From contig NZ_FOUE01000002.1 of assembly GCF_900114775.1 (NCBI RefSeq), forward strand, positions 583,857-647,856: a DNA stretch of 64,000 bases, given 5' to 3'. Below, in pieces: positions 30,528 through 41,415 of the stretch. Source of the stretch: Marinobacter zhejiangensis (GTDB lineage: Bacteria > Pseudomonadota > Gammaproteobacteria > Pseudomonadales > Oleiphilaceae). Under the pieces are notes generated by a model. It worked only from the letters and a program-made list of their open reading frames with translations. It searched no databases and was not told the origin of the DNA. How positions within the stretch are numbered: position 1 is the stretch's first letter; each line of letters opens with the position of its first letter. The position numbers were made by a program, and so were the translations under genes.

Positions 30528-31253
30528 ATGACAGCACAAGCCCAACACCAGAACTACCTGAAACCCACACCAATGCTGGATTTTCAGAGCGATGACATAC
30601 AGCGCCTTATTGAGCTGCGTGGGTGGGCGAACCTTTCCCAGGATAATGCGGCCAGGGAGATCTATTTGTTTGTCAGGGATCAGGTCGCTTTTGGTTACAA
30701 TCGCGACGATACCTTGAGTGCCAGCGCGGTGTTACGCGATGGATACGGTCAGTGCAATACCAAGGGAACGCTTTTGATGGCCTTGCTCAGGGCAGTCGGT
30801 ATCCCAACTCGCTTCCATGGCTTCACCATCTATAACGAACTCCAGAAAGGGGCCATCCCCAATTACCTGTTCAGGCTGGCGCCAGAGCGAATCATCCACA
30901 GCTGGGTTGAGGTTTGGATAGGTGGGCGCTGGCTTGAAGTGGAGGGGTACATCATCGACAAGCCTTACCTGGCGCAGGTTCAAAGGCGGTTCGCTGATGA
31001 GTGCGAGTCCTTCAGCGCCTATGGCATTGCAACGACCTGCTTGAAGGCCCCTGATAATGAATGGACGGGAAGCAACACCTATATCCAGAAAGAGGGGATT
31101 GCCGACGATTTCGGCGTCTATGCCCAGCCGGATGATTTTTATCGGGAGAAGGGGAGTAACCTGACCGGGTTGCGTCGCTTGTTGTACCGGGCGCTGTTCA
31201 GGCATCTGATGAACTGGAACGTACGGCGCATTCGAGTCCGTGGGATTGCCTGA
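30528..31253 (+). CDS. Transglutaminase-like cysteine hydrolase
   Basis: A 241-residue soluble protein with a transglutaminase-like core: C76 in GYGQCNTKGTLL, H124 in RIIHSWVEVW, and an acidic residue in the RWLEVEGYIID strand complete a papain-type triad. There is no signal peptide, so it is probably cytoplasmic. Such proteins usually act as peptidases or amidases rather than cross-linkers. A clear GAGG ribosome site precedes ATG 30528. The AraC gene immediately upstream could regulate it, but nothing shows this directly. Substrate unknown. Confidence 0.82.
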   Translation: MTAQAQHQNYLKPTPMLDFQSDDIQRLIELRGWANLSQDNAAREIYLFVRDQVAFGYNRDDTLSASAVLRDGYGQCNTKGTLLMALLRAVGIPTRFHGFTIYNELQKGAIPNYLFRLAPERIIHSWVEVWIGGRWLEVEGYIIDKPYLAQVQRRFADECESFSAYGIATTCLKAPDNEWTGSNTYIQKEGIADDFGVYAQPDDFYREKGSNLTGLRRLLYRALFRHLMNWNVRRIRVRGIA

Positions 31254-31310
31254 CAAAGTGAGCGGGCGAAAGGGCGGACCAGCCAAAGGGTGATCCGCCC
31301 GAACCGCGGG

Positions 31311-32039
31311 TTACTGCAGCGGCGCTTGCTTCAGCTCTGGCTCCTGCCCGGGCTGGACTTCAACCCACCAAAGGGCTTTGTCCCAGTCACCCAGCACAAT
31401 GCGCTGGCCGGCCTGACCGTCAATATCAACGGCGTGGATGGCAGGGCGGTGGGTGTGTCCATGGATCAGTCGAAGAACGCCATGGTCGGCCATGACGCTG
31501 ATCACTTCCTCGGGCGTCACATCCATGATCGCCATTTCCTTGCCCTTGTTCTTCGCCATGCTGATTTCACGAAGCTGGCGGGCGGTGGTCTGGCGATCGG
31601 CCAATGGCCGTTGCAGGAATAGGGTCTGCCACTGGCGATTGCGCATGGTCGTACGGAACTTCTGGTACTCCACGTCGGCGGTGCACAGGCTGTCGCCGTG
31701 CATCAGCAGGGTGGAGGTTCCGTAGAGGTCCACCACAGACGGGTCGTCCAGCAGGGTCGCTCCAACACGAGCACAAAACTCCTCGCCGATCAGAAAGTCC
31801 CGGTTACCGTGCATCAGGTACAACTGAGTGCCACTGTCGCTGACGGCCTTGAGCGCCTGCGCGACTTCATCCTGTAGCGGCGTGTGTTCGTCGTCGCCAA
31901 TCCAGGCTTCGAAGAAATCACCGAGTATGTACAGCTGATCGATACCGTGCGCTTTTTGCTCAAGGAAGCCCAGAAACGCCCGGGTAATATCCGGGCGGGC
32001 TTCCTCAAGGTGCAGGTCGGAAATGAGCAGCGTGGTCAC
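31311..32039 (-). CDS. lpxH: UDP-2,3-diacylglucosamine diphosphatase LpxH
   Basis: A calcineurin-like phosphoesterase of lipid A synthesis that makes lipid X from UDP-diacylglucosamine at the inner membrane. The 242-residue protein shows the metal motifs SDLHLEE (8-14), [11 protein letters not shown] (~40-50), HGNRDF (~77), MHGDSLCT and HGHTHRP (~195). It starts with GTG at 32039, overlapping the ppiB stop by 4 bp (GTGA), so it is translationally coupled. The order ppiB-lpxH matches Pseudomonas and E. coli. Confidence 0.95.
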   Translation of the reverse strand: MTTLLISDLHLEEARPDITRAFLGFLEQKAHGIDQLYILGDFFEAWIGDDEHTPLQDEVAQALKAVSDSGTQLYLMHGNRDFLIGEEFCARVGATLLDDPSVVDLYGTSTLLMHGDSLCTADVEYQKFRTTMRNRQWQTLFLQRPLADRQTTARQLREISMAKNKGKEMAIMDVTPEEVISVMADHGVLRLIHGHTHRPAIHAVDIDGQAGQRIVLGDWDKALWWVEVQPGQEPELKQAPLQ

Positions 32040-32545
32040 GCTGCGCCCCCATCCTCCAGAATCTCAGCCTTCTCGATGACAACGTCATCGGCAGGAACGT
32101 CCTGGTGGCCTGCACGCATAGTGGTGCGTACAGCGCGGATCTGGTTAACCGCGTCCATACCTTCAACCACTTTACCGAACACGCAATAACCCCAGCCTTC
32201 AGCGGTTTCTGCGGTGTGGTCCAGGAAGCCATTGTCCTGAACGTTGATGAAGAACTGGGCCGTAGCCGAGTGAGGATCCATGGTGCGGGCCATGGCGATG
32301 GTGCCAGTCATGTTGCTGAGACCGTTGTTGGCTTCGTTCTTGATTGGTTCCCGGGTTTTGCGCGGCTGCATGCCCGGCTCAAAACCACCGCCCTGAATCA
32401 TGAAGTTGCTGATCACGCGGTGGAAGATCAGGCCATCGAAGAAACCATCGCGAACGTATTGTTCAAAGTTTTTGGCAGTTTCGGGGGCCTTCTCGTAGTC
32501 GAGTTCGATCTTGATGTCGCCGTGATTGGTTGTCAGCAGAATCAT
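32036..32545 (-). CDS. ppiB: Peptidyl-prolyl cis-trans isomerase B (cyclophilin)
   Basis: A cytoplasmic cyclophilin that speeds proline isomerisation during folding. The ATG at 32545, with AGGAA upstream, gives 169 residues and the standard start ([15 protein letters not shown]); a longer open frame to 32602 is not used. Core motifs are [15 protein letters not shown] (catalytic Arg, ~40-54), GTIAMART and [10 protein letters not shown]. There is no signal peptide, which separates it from periplasmic PpiA. It is the first gene of the ppiB-lpxH pair, divergent from glnS. Confidence 0.95.
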   Translation of the reverse strand: MILLTTNHGDIKIELDYEKAPETAKNFEQYVRDGFFDGLIFHRVISNFMIQGGGFEPGMQPRKTREPIKNEANNGLSNMTGTIAMARTMDPHSATAQFFINVQDNGFLDHTAETAEGWGYCVFGKVVEGMDAVNQIRAVRTTMRAGHQDVPADDVVIEKAEILEDGGAA

Positions 32546-32779
32546 TAGGGGGTTCCTGTCGCTGTTAATGAGGAATTTTTGTGGATCGTAAAATACGACC
32601 ATAGCCAGCTATTGTACGTAAGAGTTGGCGTCTGTGCATGATCAATGAGTCGAACCGGCGAGGCTTGAAACAAAGAAGCGGGATGATTCGGTTGGGTCGT
32701 TGCCGCGATGGGGTTATTCGTAGCACCCGAATGCGTATAATGCGTTCTTTAATTCAACGTTCCACTTAATTGAGATCGT

Positions 32780-34462
32780 ATGAGCGCCGATTCCAAGAAA
32801 GCCCACAACTTTATCGAAAGCCTGATCAATGATGAAATCAGCAGTGGCAAGCACACCGGCAAGGTGGTTACCCGTTTTCCGCCAGAGCCCAATGGCTACC
32901 TGCACGTAGGTCATGCCAAGTCGATCTGTCTGAACTTCGGTATTGCCGAGACCTTTGCGGGGGAGTGCAACCTTCGGTTTGACGACACCAACCCGGAGAA
33001 GGAGTCCCAAGAGTACATTGATGCCATCCGCAAGGATGTGCAATGGCTGGGCTATGAGTGGGCGGGCGACATTCACTATGCGTCGGATTACTTTGATGCC
33101 ATCTACGATTTTGCCGTTGAGCTGATCGAGAAAGGCAAGGCCTACGTCTGTTCACTGACGGCGGAACAGATGGCCGAATACCGGGGTAACCTGAAGGAGC
33201 CAGGGCGCAACAGTCCCGATCGGGATCGTCCGGTGGAAGAGAGCCTGAAGCTGTTTCAGGAAATGCGTGACGGCAAGTTCGAAAACGGGGCGTTGGTGCT
33301 GCGGGCCAAGATCGATATGGCATCGCCCAACATGAACCTGCGTGATCCGATCCTGTATCGAATCCGTTACGCAGAGCACCACCAGACCGGAAACAAGTGG
33401 TGCATCTACCCGATGTACGACTTTACCCATCCGATTTCCGATGCCATGGAAGGAATTACCCATTCTCTGTGTACTCTGGAGTTTGAGGACCATCGTCCGC
33501 TGTACGACTGGGTTCTGGACAACATCACGCCACCGGCGCGGCCACACCAGACCGAATTTGCCCGCCTGAACCTGAACTACACCATTACCAGCAAGCGTAA
33601 GCTCAAGCGCCTGGTTGATGAAGGGCATGTGGCGGGCTGGGATGATCCGCGGATGCCAACGATTTCCGGTATGCGCCGCCGTGGCTACACACCGGAATCC
33701 ATTCGCAACTTCTGCGACATGATTGGCGTGAACAAAGCGGGCGGTACTGTTGATGTAGGAATGCTGGAGTTCGCCATCCGGGAAGACCTGAACGCTCGTG
33801 CGCCTCGTGCCATGTGTGTGATGCGCCCGCTTAAGGTGACGCTGACAAACTACCCGGAAGGGCAGAGCGAAACGCTGACCCTGCCGGTTCACCCGCAGAA
33901 TGAAAGCATGGGCACCCGCGAGGTTCCCTGGACCCGGACGCTCTTTATCGACCGCGAAGACTTTGTTGAGGAAGCTCCTCGCAAGTGGAAGCGGTTGGCG
34001 CCTGATCAGGCGGTACGCCTCCGTGGTGGGTATGTAATGACTTGCCGCGAGATTGTGCGTGACGAGGCCGGAGAGATCGTTGAGCTGAAGTGTGAGTACG
34101 ATCCCAACACCCTTGGGGTAAATCCTGAGGGCTATAAGGCCAACGGCGTGATCCACTGGGTATCGGAGATCGACAGCGTTGAGGCTGACATCAACCTGTA
34201 CGACAGGCTGTTCAACCACGAGTCCCCGGACAGCGACAAAGAGGGGGATTTTGTGGACCACCTCAATCCTGAGTCGTTGACCCAGATTACTGGCGCCCGG
34301 GTTGAAAAGAGTCTGGCGCAGCCCCGTTACGACCTGCCTTATCAGTTTGAGCGGGAAGGGTACTTCTTCTGTGACGAAGATGCCTCGGTCGCTGGCCGAC
34401 TGGTATTCAACCGTACCGTCACCCTCAGGGATTCCTGGGGCGGCGATAAAAACAAATCCTGA
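32780..34462 (+). CDS. glnS: Glutaminyl-tRNA synthetase
   Basis: A class I synthetase charging tRNA-Gln. The 560-residue protein has the [15 protein letters not shown] region with the HIGH-type HVGH motif (~38-41), the KMSKS equivalent in TSKRKLKRL (~270; the usual Met is Thr here), and the C-terminal beta-barrel anticodon domain. The start at ATG 32780 is normal for the family. It is divergent from ppiB and followed 20 bp later by cysS. Confidence 0.96.
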   Translation: MSADSKKAHNFIESLINDEISSGKHTGKVVTRFPPEPNGYLHVGHAKSICLNFGIAETFAGECNLRFDDTNPEKESQEYIDAIRKDVQWLGYEWAGDIHYASDYFDAIYDFAVELIEKGKAYVCSLTAEQMAEYRGNLKEPGRNSPDRDRPVEESLKLFQEMRDGKFENGALVLRAKIDMASPNMNLRDPILYRIRYAEHHQTGNKWCIYPMYDFTHPISDAMEGITHSLCTLEFEDHRPLYDWVLDNITPPARPHQTEFARLNLNYTITSKRKLKRLVDEGHVAGWDDPRMPTISGMRRRGYTPESIRNFCDMIGVNKAGGTVDVGMLEFAIREDLNARAPRAMCVMRPLKVTLTNYPEGQSETLTLPVHPQNESMGTREVPWTRTLFIDREDFVEEAPRKWKRLAPDQAVRLRGGYVMTCREIVRDEAGEIVELKCEYDPNTLGVNPEGYKANGVIHWVSEIDSVEADINLYDRLFNHESPDSDKEGDFVDHLNPESLTQITGARVEKSLAQPRYDLPYQFEREGYFFCDEDASVAGRLVFNRTVTLRDSWGGDKNKS

Positions 34463-34482
34463 TTGCCCGATAAGGCCGAACT

Positions 34483-35865
34483 GTGATCCGAATTTACAAC
34501 ACCCTGTCCCAACAGAAGGAAGAGCTTCAGCCTCTGGAGTCCGGCAAGGTCCGGATGTACGTTTGCGGCATGACCGTTTACGACTATTGTCATCTTGGGC
34601 ATGCCCGGGTGCTGGTGGCGTTCGATGTCATTACCCGCTATCTGCGTCACAGTGGCTACGATGTGCACTACGTTCGCAACATCACGGATATTGACGACAA
34701 GATCCTCAAACGCGCTGATGAAAATGGTGAGGTGTACACGGACCTGACCCAGCGGATGATTCAGGCCATGCATGAGGATGAGGCTCGGCTGGGCGTGTTG
34801 TCTCCGACCGAGGAGCCGCGGGCGACCGCCCATATTGACGACATCATCGCGATGATCCGGGTGCTGATCAGCAAGGGACACGCCTATGCCGCTGATAACG
34901 GTGATGTGTACTTTGCGGTTGATTCGTTCAAGGGCTACGGCAAACTCAGCAAGAAGAAGCTGGAAGACCTGCTCGCCGGGGCGCGGGTCGATGTTGAGGC
35001 TGCCAAGCGCAGTCCGGCTGATTTCGCGTTGTGGAAGGCGGCAAAGGAAGGTGAGGTTAGCTGGTCATCGCCCTGGGGTGACGGGCGTCCTGGCTGGCAT
35101 ATCGAGTGTTCCGCTATGTCGACGTGCTGCCTGGGCAATACCTTCGATATCCACGGCGGTGGCCCGGACCTGATGTTCCCGCACCACGAAAACGAGATCG
35201 CCCAGTCAGAAGCGGCGACCGGCGAAGAGTTTGCGCGTGTGTGGATGCATGCCGGCGCGATTCGGGTGAATAAAGAGAAGATGTCCAAATCCCTGGGCAA
35301 CTTCTTCACCATTCGGGAAATTCTGGAAAAGTACCCGGCGGAAGTGGTTCGTTACTTCCTGGTATCCAGTCATTACCGCAGCCAGGTTGATTACTCCGAG
35401 GACAACCTGGCCGAAGCGGGCCGCACCCTGACCAAGCTCTATCACGCTTTGCGGGGCCTGGTGCCTTCAAAGGATGTGGCCGAGACCGAGCATGATCGTC
35501 GTTTCGCTGATGCGATGAATGATGATTTCAATACTGCCGGTGCCATTGCTGTGCTGCATGCCGTCGCTGCGGACATTAATCAGTGTCGTCGTGATGGTGA
35601 CGAGCAGGCGGCGCGGGACAGTGCGGCTGTGCTGGTGAGGTTGGGTAAGGTTCTGGGGTTGCTACAGCAAGACCCGGAGGCGTTCTTCCAGGCGGATACA
35701 GGCAGTGATCTCTCTGCGGAGGACATCGAAGCGTTGATTCAGGCAAGGGCGGACGCGCGGAAAGGGCGTGATTTCGCCGAAGCGGATCGCATCCGCGATG
35801 AACTGCTTGAAAAAGGCATTATTCTGGACGATTCCCGGGAAGGGACGACCTGGCGCCGGGCGTGA
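34483..35865 (+). CDS. cysS: Cysteinyl-tRNA synthetase
   Basis: A class I synthetase charging tRNA-Cys. The 460-residue protein carries the zinc ligand Cys in [16 protein letters not shown], which also contains the HIGH motif, further zinc ligands around WHIECSAM and FPHHENE, and KMSKSLGNF (~267). The start is GTG at 34483, 20 bp after glnS, so the two are probably co-transcribed. In Pseudomonas folD follows; here glcB is interposed. Confidence 0.96.
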   Translation: MIRIYNTLSQQKEELQPLESGKVRMYVCGMTVYDYCHLGHARVLVAFDVITRYLRHSGYDVHYVRNITDIDDKILKRADENGEVYTDLTQRMIQAMHEDEARLGVLSPTEEPRATAHIDDIIAMIRVLISKGHAYAADNGDVYFAVDSFKGYGKLSKKKLEDLLAGARVDVEAAKRSPADFALWKAAKEGEVSWSSPWGDGRPGWHIECSAMSTCCLGNTFDIHGGGPDLMFPHHENEIAQSEAATGEEFARVWMHAGAIRVNKEKMSKSLGNFFTIREILEKYPAEVVRYFLVSSHYRSQVDYSEDNLAEAGRTLTKLYHALRGLVPSKDVAETEHDRRFADAMNDDFNTAGAIAVLHAVAADINQCRRDGDEQAARDSAAVLVRLGKVLGLLQQDPEAFFQADTGSDLSAEDIEALIQARADARKGRDFAEADRIRDELLEKGIILDDSREGTTWRRA

Positions 35866-35942
35866 TGAATTTGTACGGGATTTAACGTACACTACCGCGC
35901 TCGAATTTTGGTGAATACAGAAAACCACTGAGGCAAACAACG

Positions 35943-38123
35943 ATGACTGAACGCGTGCAAGTCGGCGGCCTGCAGGTCGCAAAGAACCTGTTCGATTTCG
36001 TGAACAATGAAGCGATCCCCGGCACCGGCGTTGATGCTGACAAGTTCTGGGCAGAATTTGACACCATCGTCCACGAGCTGGCGCCTCGCAACAAAGAGTT
36101 GCTCGCCAAGCGTGATGCCATTCAGGAAAAGATGGACAGCTGGAACAAGGACCACAAGGGCCAGGCCATCAACATGGACGAGTACAAGTCCTTCCTGAAA
36201 GAGATCGGCTACCTGGTTGATGAGCCGGCTGACTTCAAAATTGACACCGCCAATGTAGATCCGGAAGTGGCCACTATGGCTGGTCCGCAGCTGGTTGTTC
36301 CGGTCATGAACGCCCGCTTCGCGCTGAACGCTGCCAATGCACGCTGGGGCAGCCTGTACGACGCACTTTACGGCACTGACGCGATCTCCGAAGACGATGG
36401 CGCCGAAAAGGGCCGCGGTTACAATCCGGTACGTGGTGCCAAGGTTATTGAGTGGGCCCGCAACCTGCTGGACGGCTCTGCACCGCTGGCTTCCGGTAGC
36501 CATAAGGATGCCGCCAAGTACTTCGTTGACGGTGGCAAACTGGCCGTCAAACTGCAGAACGGTGAAGTGACCGGTCTGAAGGATGAGGCTGGTTTCGTGG
36601 GTTATGTTGGCGCTGCTGACGAGCCTACCGGACTGCTGCTGTCCAAGAACGGCATGCGCTTCGAGATCCAGATTGATGCGAGCCACCCGATCGGCAAGGA
36701 CGACGGTGCTCACGTCAAGGACGTGCTGATGGAATCCGCGCTGACCACCATCATGGACTGCGAAGACTCTGTGGCTGCCGTTGATGCCGACGACAAGATC
36801 GTTGCCTATAAGAACTGGCTGGGCCTGATGAAGGGTGACCTTGAGGAAACCTTCGAGAAGGGCGGTCAGCAGATGACCCGTAAGATGAACGGCGACCGCG
36901 TCTATACCGCTGCCAATGGCGGTGAGGTGAGCCTCAAGGGTCGCAGTATGCTGTTCGTTCGTAACGTGGGTCACCTGATGACCAACCCGGCGATCCTGCT
37001 GAATGATGGCGGTGAAGTGCCTGAAGGCCTGATGGATGGCCTGGTCACTTCCCTGATCGCTATCCACGACCTTAAAGGTCAGGGCGCGTTCCAGAACAGC
37101 ACCAAGGGTTCTGTGTACATTGTTAAGCCCAAGCAGCACGGTCCTGAGGAAGTGGCCTTCACCAACGAATTCTTCGGTCGTGTAGAAGACGCACTGGGTC
37201 TGCCTCGCTTTACCCTGAAAGTGGGTATCATGGACGAAGAGCGTCGTACCACGGTGAACCTGAAGGCGTGTATCCACGCTGCCAAGGATCGCGCAGTCTT
37301 CATCAACACCGGCTTCCTGGATCGTACCGGTGATGAGATCCATACCTCCATGGAACTGGGGCCGTTCATTCGCAAGGGTGAAATGAAGCAGGCCACCTGG
37401 ATTGGTGCCTACGAAAACTGGAACGTGGATATCGGTCTGGAAACCGGCTTCTCTGGCGTTGCCCAGATTGGCAAAGGTATGTGGGCGATGCCGGATCTGA
37501 TGGCGGGCATGCTTGAGCAGAAGATCGGTCATCCGAAGTCTGGCGCCAACACTGCATGGGTTCCGTCCCCGACCGCAGCCACCCTGCACGCGACACACTA
37601 CCATCAGGTGAATGTGTTTGACGTTCAGAAAGAACTGGCCAACCGCCAGCGTGCTGCCCTGGAAGATATCCTGACCGTGCCGGTTATGGCTGCCCCTTCT
37701 TCCCTGACGGCCGAGGACATCCAGCAGGAACTGGACAACAACGCCCAAGGTATCCTTGGGTACGTGGTTCGCTGGATCGATCAGGGTGTTGGTTGCTCCA
37801 AGGTGCCTGATATCAACAACGTTGGCCTGATGGAAGACCGTGCAACCCTGCGGATCTCCTCTCAGCTGCTGGCCAACTGGTTGCATCACGGTATCTGCAC
37901 TGAAGCTCAGATCGAGGAAACCATGAAGCGTATGGCTGCAGTGGTTGATCAGCAGAACGCTGGTGACCCGGCCTACCGGAACATGGCTCCGAACTTCGAC
38001 GAAAGTGTCGCCTTTGAAGCTGCCATGGCTCTCGTTCTGAAGGGCTGCGAGCAGCCGAACGGCTACACTGAGCCGCTTCTGCATGCCTACCGTCTGAAGG
38101 CGAAAGCCAAGTTCGGTCAGTAA
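35943..38123 (+). CDS. glcB: Malate synthase G
   Basis: Condenses glyoxylate with acetyl-CoA to malate, for growth on acetate, fatty acids, alkanes or glycolate. The 726-residue length and N-terminal [20 protein letters not shown] identify isoform G rather than the shorter A form. TIM-barrel segments such as [24 protein letters not shown] and the [12 protein letters not shown] region near the C-terminus are conserved. A perfect 17-bp-stem terminator follows. No glc or ace genes adjoin, so it stands alone between cysS and folD, an unusual place. An open frame of 752 codons on the opposite strand is a shadow. Confidence 0.96.
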   Translation: MTERVQVGGLQVAKNLFDFVNNEAIPGTGVDADKFWAEFDTIVHELAPRNKELLAKRDAIQEKMDSWNKDHKGQAINMDEYKSFLKEIGYLVDEPADFKIDTANVDPEVATMAGPQLVVPVMNARFALNAANARWGSLYDALYGTDAISEDDGAEKGRGYNPVRGAKVIEWARNLLDGSAPLASGSHKDAAKYFVDGGKLAVKLQNGEVTGLKDEAGFVGYVGAADEPTGLLLSKNGMRFEIQIDASHPIGKDDGAHVKDVLMESALTTIMDCEDSVAAVDADDKIVAYKNWLGLMKGDLEETFEKGGQQMTRKMNGDRVYTAANGGEVSLKGRSMLFVRNVGHLMTNPAILLNDGGEVPEGLMDGLVTSLIAIHDLKGQGAFQNSTKGSVYIVKPKQHGPEEVAFTNEFFGRVEDALGLPRFTLKVGIMDEERRTTVNLKACIHAAKDRAVFINTGFLDRTGDEIHTSMELGPFIRKGEMKQATWIGAYENWNVDIGLETGFSGVAQIGKGMWAMPDLMAGMLEQKIGHPKSGANTAWVPSPTAATLHATHYHQVNVFDVQKELANRQRAALEDILTVPVMAAPSSLTAEDIQQELDNNAQGILGYVVRWIDQGVGCSKVPDINNVGLMEDRATLRISSQLLANWLHHGICTEAQIEETMKRMAAVVDQQNAGDPAYRNMAPNFDESVAFEAAMALVLKGCEQPNGYTEPLLHAYRLKAKAKFGQ

Positions 38124-38130
38124 GCAAAGC

Positions 38131-38170
38131 GCAATAAAAAACCCCGCCATTGAGCGGGGTTTTTTATTGC
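38131..38170. terminator. Bidirectional terminator between glcB and folD
   Basis: A perfect 17-bp inverted repeat (GCAATAAAAAACCCCGC, loop CATTGA, then its complement) with T6 on either strand, lying between convergent genes. Confidence 0.92.
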
Positions 38171-38219
38171 CTGGGAGTTTGGCGGGTAGGGTGCCTCTCT
38201 CCCAGTTGTCAGACGCGAC

Positions 38220-39077
38220 TTAGTCCTGGTGCAGTTCGTTGGCTGAGAACAATGTGTTCTCAAGCAGGGTGGCAATGGTCATTGGGCCGACGCCACCCGG
38301 AACCGGGGTGATGTAGGCTGCACGTTCAGCGGCAGGTTCAAATTCAATGTCGCCCTTGAGCTTTCCGTCTTCCATCCGATTGATGCCCACGTCGATGACA
38401 GTGGCACCGGGTTTGATCCATTCGCCTTTGACCAGTCCGGGCTTTCCGGCGGCTGCAATGACGATGTCCGCTTCGCCGACGAACTTTGCGAGATCCTTGG
38501 TGAATCGGTGGGTGATGGTGACGGTGGCGCCTTTGAGTAGCAATTCCATGGCCATGGGGCGGCCCACAATATTCGAAGCGCCGACAATGACCGCATGCTG
38601 GCCCTTATAGGGCGTACCAACGCTGTCTAGCAGTGTAATAATGCCAGCGGGGGTGCAGGGGCGGAGTTCGGGGCGACGCTGAACCAGGCGACCTATATTG
38701 AACGGGTGAAAGCCATCCACGTCTTTGTCCGGGCGGATTTTGACCAGGATCGGGTCGGCGTCCAGGTGCTCCGGTAGCGGCAGTTGAACCAGGATGCCAT
38801 CAACGGCAGGGTTTTCGTTCAGCTCGTCGACCAGCGCCTCCAGGGCCTCCTGGGAAGTGTCTGCTGGCAGGTCGTAGGACAGCGACAGAATGCCTGCCTC
38901 TTCGCAGGCTTTGCGTTTGCTGCCTACATATACCTGGGAAGCCGGATCGTTGCCGACCAGCACAACGGCCAGTCCTGGCGCTCTCAGGCCTTGCTCACGA
39001 CGGGCTTGAACGCCTGCGGCCACTTGTTGGCGTACGCGGGCAGCAATATCTTTTCCGTTGATCAGTTCTGCGGTCAT
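38220..39077 (-). CDS. folD: Bifunctional methylene-THF dehydrogenase / methenyl-THF cyclohydrolase
   Basis: FolD interconverts 5,10-methylene-, methenyl- and 10-formyl-tetrahydrofolate with NADP+. ATG 39077 gives 285 residues with the usual [13 protein letters not shown] start; longer starts up to 39143 are not family-like. Motifs are the catalytic Lys in [33 protein letters not shown] and the nucleotide loop [11 protein letters not shown]. The gene points away from the tRNA cluster. With purU in the same window it balances formyl-THF pools. Confidence 0.96.
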   Translation of the reverse strand: MTAELINGKDIAARVRQQVAAGVQARREQGLRAPGLAVVLVGNDPASQVYVGSKRKACEEAGILSLSYDLPADTSQEALEALVDELNENPAVDGILVQLPLPEHLDADPILVKIRPDKDVDGFHPFNIGRLVQRRPELRPCTPAGIITLLDSVGTPYKGQHAVIVGASNIVGRPMAMELLLKGATVTITHRFTKDLAKFVGEADIVIAAAGKPGLVKGEWIKPGATVIDVGINRMEDGKLKGDIEFEPAAERAAYITPVPGGVGPMTIATLLENTLFSANELHQD

Positions 39078-39259
39078 TTTGGTGTCTTTTCGATCCTGCA
39101 TCTCAAAGGCGCGCATTGTCTCATGCTTCGGCCCAGACTCCAATCCGTTGATGGGCTGCGAGATGTTCAGTCGAACCCGGGCCGGTGGTAGAATGAGTGA
39201 AAAGGCAGTGGGTGGTTACGCTTTAGTTGCGCCAATTTCAGGAAAATCCGAATTCTTTG

Positions 39260-39288
39260 TTGACGAGTCGGATTCTCGCGGGTAATAT
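39260..39288 (+). promoter_or_regulatory. Promoter of the tRNA operon
   Basis: TTGACG (39260-39265), a 17-bp spacer and TAATAT (39283-39288), followed by a GC-rich GCGCGCC discriminator, which is the usual look of stringently controlled stable-RNA promoters. Confidence 0.75.
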
Positions 39289-39328
39289 GCGCGCCAACTT
39301 TGCTGAGGCACTTGTTGTTCAGTTCAAA

Positions 39329-39405
39329 CGGGGTATAGCGCAGTCTGGTAGCGCGCCTGCTTTGGGAGCAGGATGTCGGGAGTTCGAATCTCTCTACCCC
39401 GACCA
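39329..39405 (+). tRNA. tRNA-Pro (anticodon TGG)
   Basis: A 77-nt cloverleaf with acceptor CGGGGTA/TACCCCG, anticodon stem CCTGC/GCAGG around TTTGGGA (TGG at 39363-39365), a GTTCGAATC T-loop and encoded CCA. It is first in a four-tRNA cluster. Confidence 0.96.
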
Positions 39406-39438
39406 TTTTTCTGGATATTCAGGTGGGCGAACGGTCAA

Positions 39439-39515
39439 GCGCCCGTAGCTCAGCTGGATAGAGCATCCGCCTTCTAAGCGGATGGTCGCAGGTTCGAGTC
39501 CTGCCGGGCGCGCCA
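39439..39515 (+). tRNA. tRNA-Arg (anticodon TCT)
   Basis: A 77-nt tRNA with acceptor GCGCCCG/CGGGCGC, anticodon stem TCCGC/GCGGA, loop CTTCTAA (TCT at 39473-39475), a GTTCGAGTC T-loop and encoded CCA. Confidence 0.96.
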
Positions 39516-39600
39516 TTCTCAACGCAGATTAGTGCCGGACTCGCCAAACCAGCAAAGTTGTTAAGATGCAGTGTCGTACGATAAATGCGATACCTGATGT

Positions 39601-39677
39601 GGTGGACGTAGCTCAGTTGGTAGAGCTCAGGATTGTGACTCCTGCGGTCGAGGGTTCGAACCCCTTCGTCCACCCCA
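39601..39677 (+). tRNA. tRNA-His (anticodon GTG)
   Basis: A 77-nt tRNA with the extra 5' G of tRNA-His (GGTGGACG pairs with CGTCCACC), anticodon stem CAGGA/TCCTG with GTG at 39635-39637, and encoded CCA. Confidence 0.96.
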
Positions 39678-39755
39678 CTTTTCTTTCCGAGTTGATTTCC
39701 GCGTTTGCAGAACTTTAAGATGATCTTCTAGGTTATCTGGTCCTGTGCCCGATGT

Positions 39756-39840
39756 GCGAAAGTGGCGGAACTGGTAGACGCGCTGGATTTAGGTTCCAGT
39801 GGGGCAACCCGTGAGAGTTCGAGTCTCTCCTTTCGCACCA
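39756..39840 (+). tRNA. tRNA-Leu (anticodon TAG)
   Basis: An 85-nt class II tRNA with a long variable arm, acceptor GCGAAAG/CTTTCGC, anticodon stem CTGGA/TCCAG with TAG at 39790-39792, and encoded CCA. It is last in the cluster; no clear terminator hairpin follows. Confidence 0.96.
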
Positions 39841-39901
39841 TTTCTATTCTCCTTGTTCTCTTTGTTGTCCCTCTCTTATTTTTGTTTCGATCGCCTTGGC
39901 C

Positions 39902-39975
39902 AATTCCGTGGTAGCGCGCTGCCTGACTGAATCTATCGGGTTTGGTGATTCTCTCTCCGGATAATTCCGTGGTAG
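39902..39975 (+). repeat. Direct repeat in the tRNA-Leu/tig spacer
   Basis: The 13-mer AATTCCGTGGTAG occurs at 39902-39914 and 39963-39975, 61 bp apart. The second copy runs into GGTAG-A-CTACC. The 231-bp spacer otherwise holds no gene and presumably contains the tig promoter. Confidence 0.6.
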
Positions 39976-40071
39976 ACTACCGCTTTTAATTTTTGCGCTT
40001 TTTCAGGGGTGACCCTGAGGCGTCAAGATGAACCATTCATACACTACTGACCGGTAATTCGAGGAACTTCC

Positions 40072-41373
40072 ATGCAAGTGTCTGTTGAAACGACATCTAA
40101 CATCGAACGTCGCATGACAATCGGTGTGCCCGCCCAGGAAATTGACGCGGCGGTTCAAAAACGCCTTCAGGAGACTGCGCGTACCGTTCGTCTGAACGGC
40201 TTCCGTCCGGGCAAAGTGCCCCTGAGCGTTGTCAAGCGTCGTTTCGGAGCGAGCGTTCGCCAGGAAATCGTAGGCGAAGTCATGCGTGACAACTACATGA
40301 AAGCCCTGGAAGAGCAGGAAATCGTGCCGGCTGGCTGGCCGCGCTTTGAGCCGAAGACCATGGAAGAGGGCAAAGACCTTGAGTTCGTGGCTATCTTCGA
40401 AGTGCTGCCTGAAATCGAACTGGGTGACCTGAGCAAGATCAACATTGAAAAGCCAGTGTCTGAAATTGCCGACAAAGACGTAGACACCATGATTGACAAC
40501 CTGCGTCGTCAGCAGGCCACCATGAAGTCCGTCAAGCGCAAGTCCAAGAACAAGGACACTGTGACCATCGACTTCAAAGGCTCTGTCGACGGTGAGGAGT
40601 TTGAAGGTGGTGCGGCTGAAGGTCATCGCCTGACTCTGGGTTCCGGCCAGATGATTCCTGGCTTCGAGAAAGGCATTGTTGGCGGTAAGGCAGGCGAAGA
40701 GCTGGAAATCGAAGTGACCTTCCCTGAGGACTACCACAACGAAGAGCTGGCCGGTAAGCCTGCCAAGTTTGAAATCAAGATCCACGAAGTTCAGGAGCCG
40801 CAGCTGCCTGAGCTGGACGAAGAATTCTTCAAGAAGTTTGGCATTGAGGCTGACAGTGAAGAAGCTTTCCGCGCTGAAGTTCAGAAGAACATGGAGCGTG
40901 AGCTGAAGCAGGCGGTTAACAACAAGGTCAAGAACGACGTTGTTGATGGCCTTCTGGAAGTGACTGAGCTGGAAGTGCCCCAGGCCCTGATTGATCAGGA
41001 AATCGACCGCCTGCGTCAGGAAGCGGTTCAGCGCTTTGGTGGCCAGGTTGACTTCCAGCAGCTGCCGAAGGAAATTTTCCAGGATCAAGCCGCCCGTCGC
41101 GTTAAGACTGGCCTGCTGTTCCAAGAGCTGATCAAGAAGAACGACCTGAAAGCGGATGATGCCAAGGTAGAGGAGAAGATCCAGGAGATCGCTTCCACCT
41201 ACGAGCAGCCGGAAGAAGTGATCGAGCACTTCAGCAGCCCTGAGCAGAAGTCTCAGATCGAAGCTGTGGTTGTTGAAGATGCGGTTGTTGACCTGGTTCT
41301 GGCTCAGGCCAAGGTCAAGGAAAAGAAAATGAAGTATGAAGAGGCGGTGAAAGCCGGTCAGCCTCAGCGCTGA
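40072..41373 (+). CDS. tig: Trigger factor
   Basis: A ribosome-bound chaperone that meets nascent chains. The 433-residue protein has the N-terminal ribosome-binding domain with the GFRPGKVPLSVVKRRFG signature (~44-60), an FKBP-type isomerase domain (~150-245; TVTIDFKGSVDG) and a long helical C-terminal chaperone domain. Start ATG 40072. It heads the tig-clpP-clpX-lon block of protein quality control; a terminator separates it from clpP. Confidence 0.97.
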   Translation: MQVSVETTSNIERRMTIGVPAQEIDAAVQKRLQETARTVRLNGFRPGKVPLSVVKRRFGASVRQEIVGEVMRDNYMKALEEQEIVPAGWPRFEPKTMEEGKDLEFVAIFEVLPEIELGDLSKINIEKPVSEIADKDVDTMIDNLRRQQATMKSVKRKSKNKDTVTIDFKGSVDGEEFEGGAAEGHRLTLGSGQMIPGFEKGIVGGKAGEELEIEVTFPEDYHNEELAGKPAKFEIKIHEVQEPQLPELDEEFFKKFGIEADSEEAFRAEVQKNMERELKQAVNNKVKNDVVDGLLEVTELEVPQALIDQEIDRLRQEAVQRFGGQVDFQQLPKEIFQDQAARRVKTGLLFQELIKKNDLKADDAKVEEKIQEIASTYEQPEEVIEHFSSPEQKSQIEAVVVEDAVVDLVLAQAKVKEKKMKYEEAVKAGQPQR

Positions 41374-41415
41374 TAGGATTTGGCCCTGAAAAAGGGCCAG
41401 AAAACTGCCAAATGA

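Noticed and set aside
35892..38150. 752-codon open frame on the minus strand opposite glcB
   Set aside because: It mirrors malate synthase G exactly, has no family motifs, and the plus-strand product matches GlcB throughout. It arises from the biased codon use of a highly expressed gene.
39167..39406. Short minus-strand 'protein' (VGVERFELPTSCSQSRRATRL type) over tRNA-Pro, and a similar one at 39419-39673
   Set aside because: These are well-known false translations of tRNA genes; the tRNA cloverleaves explain the sequence fully.
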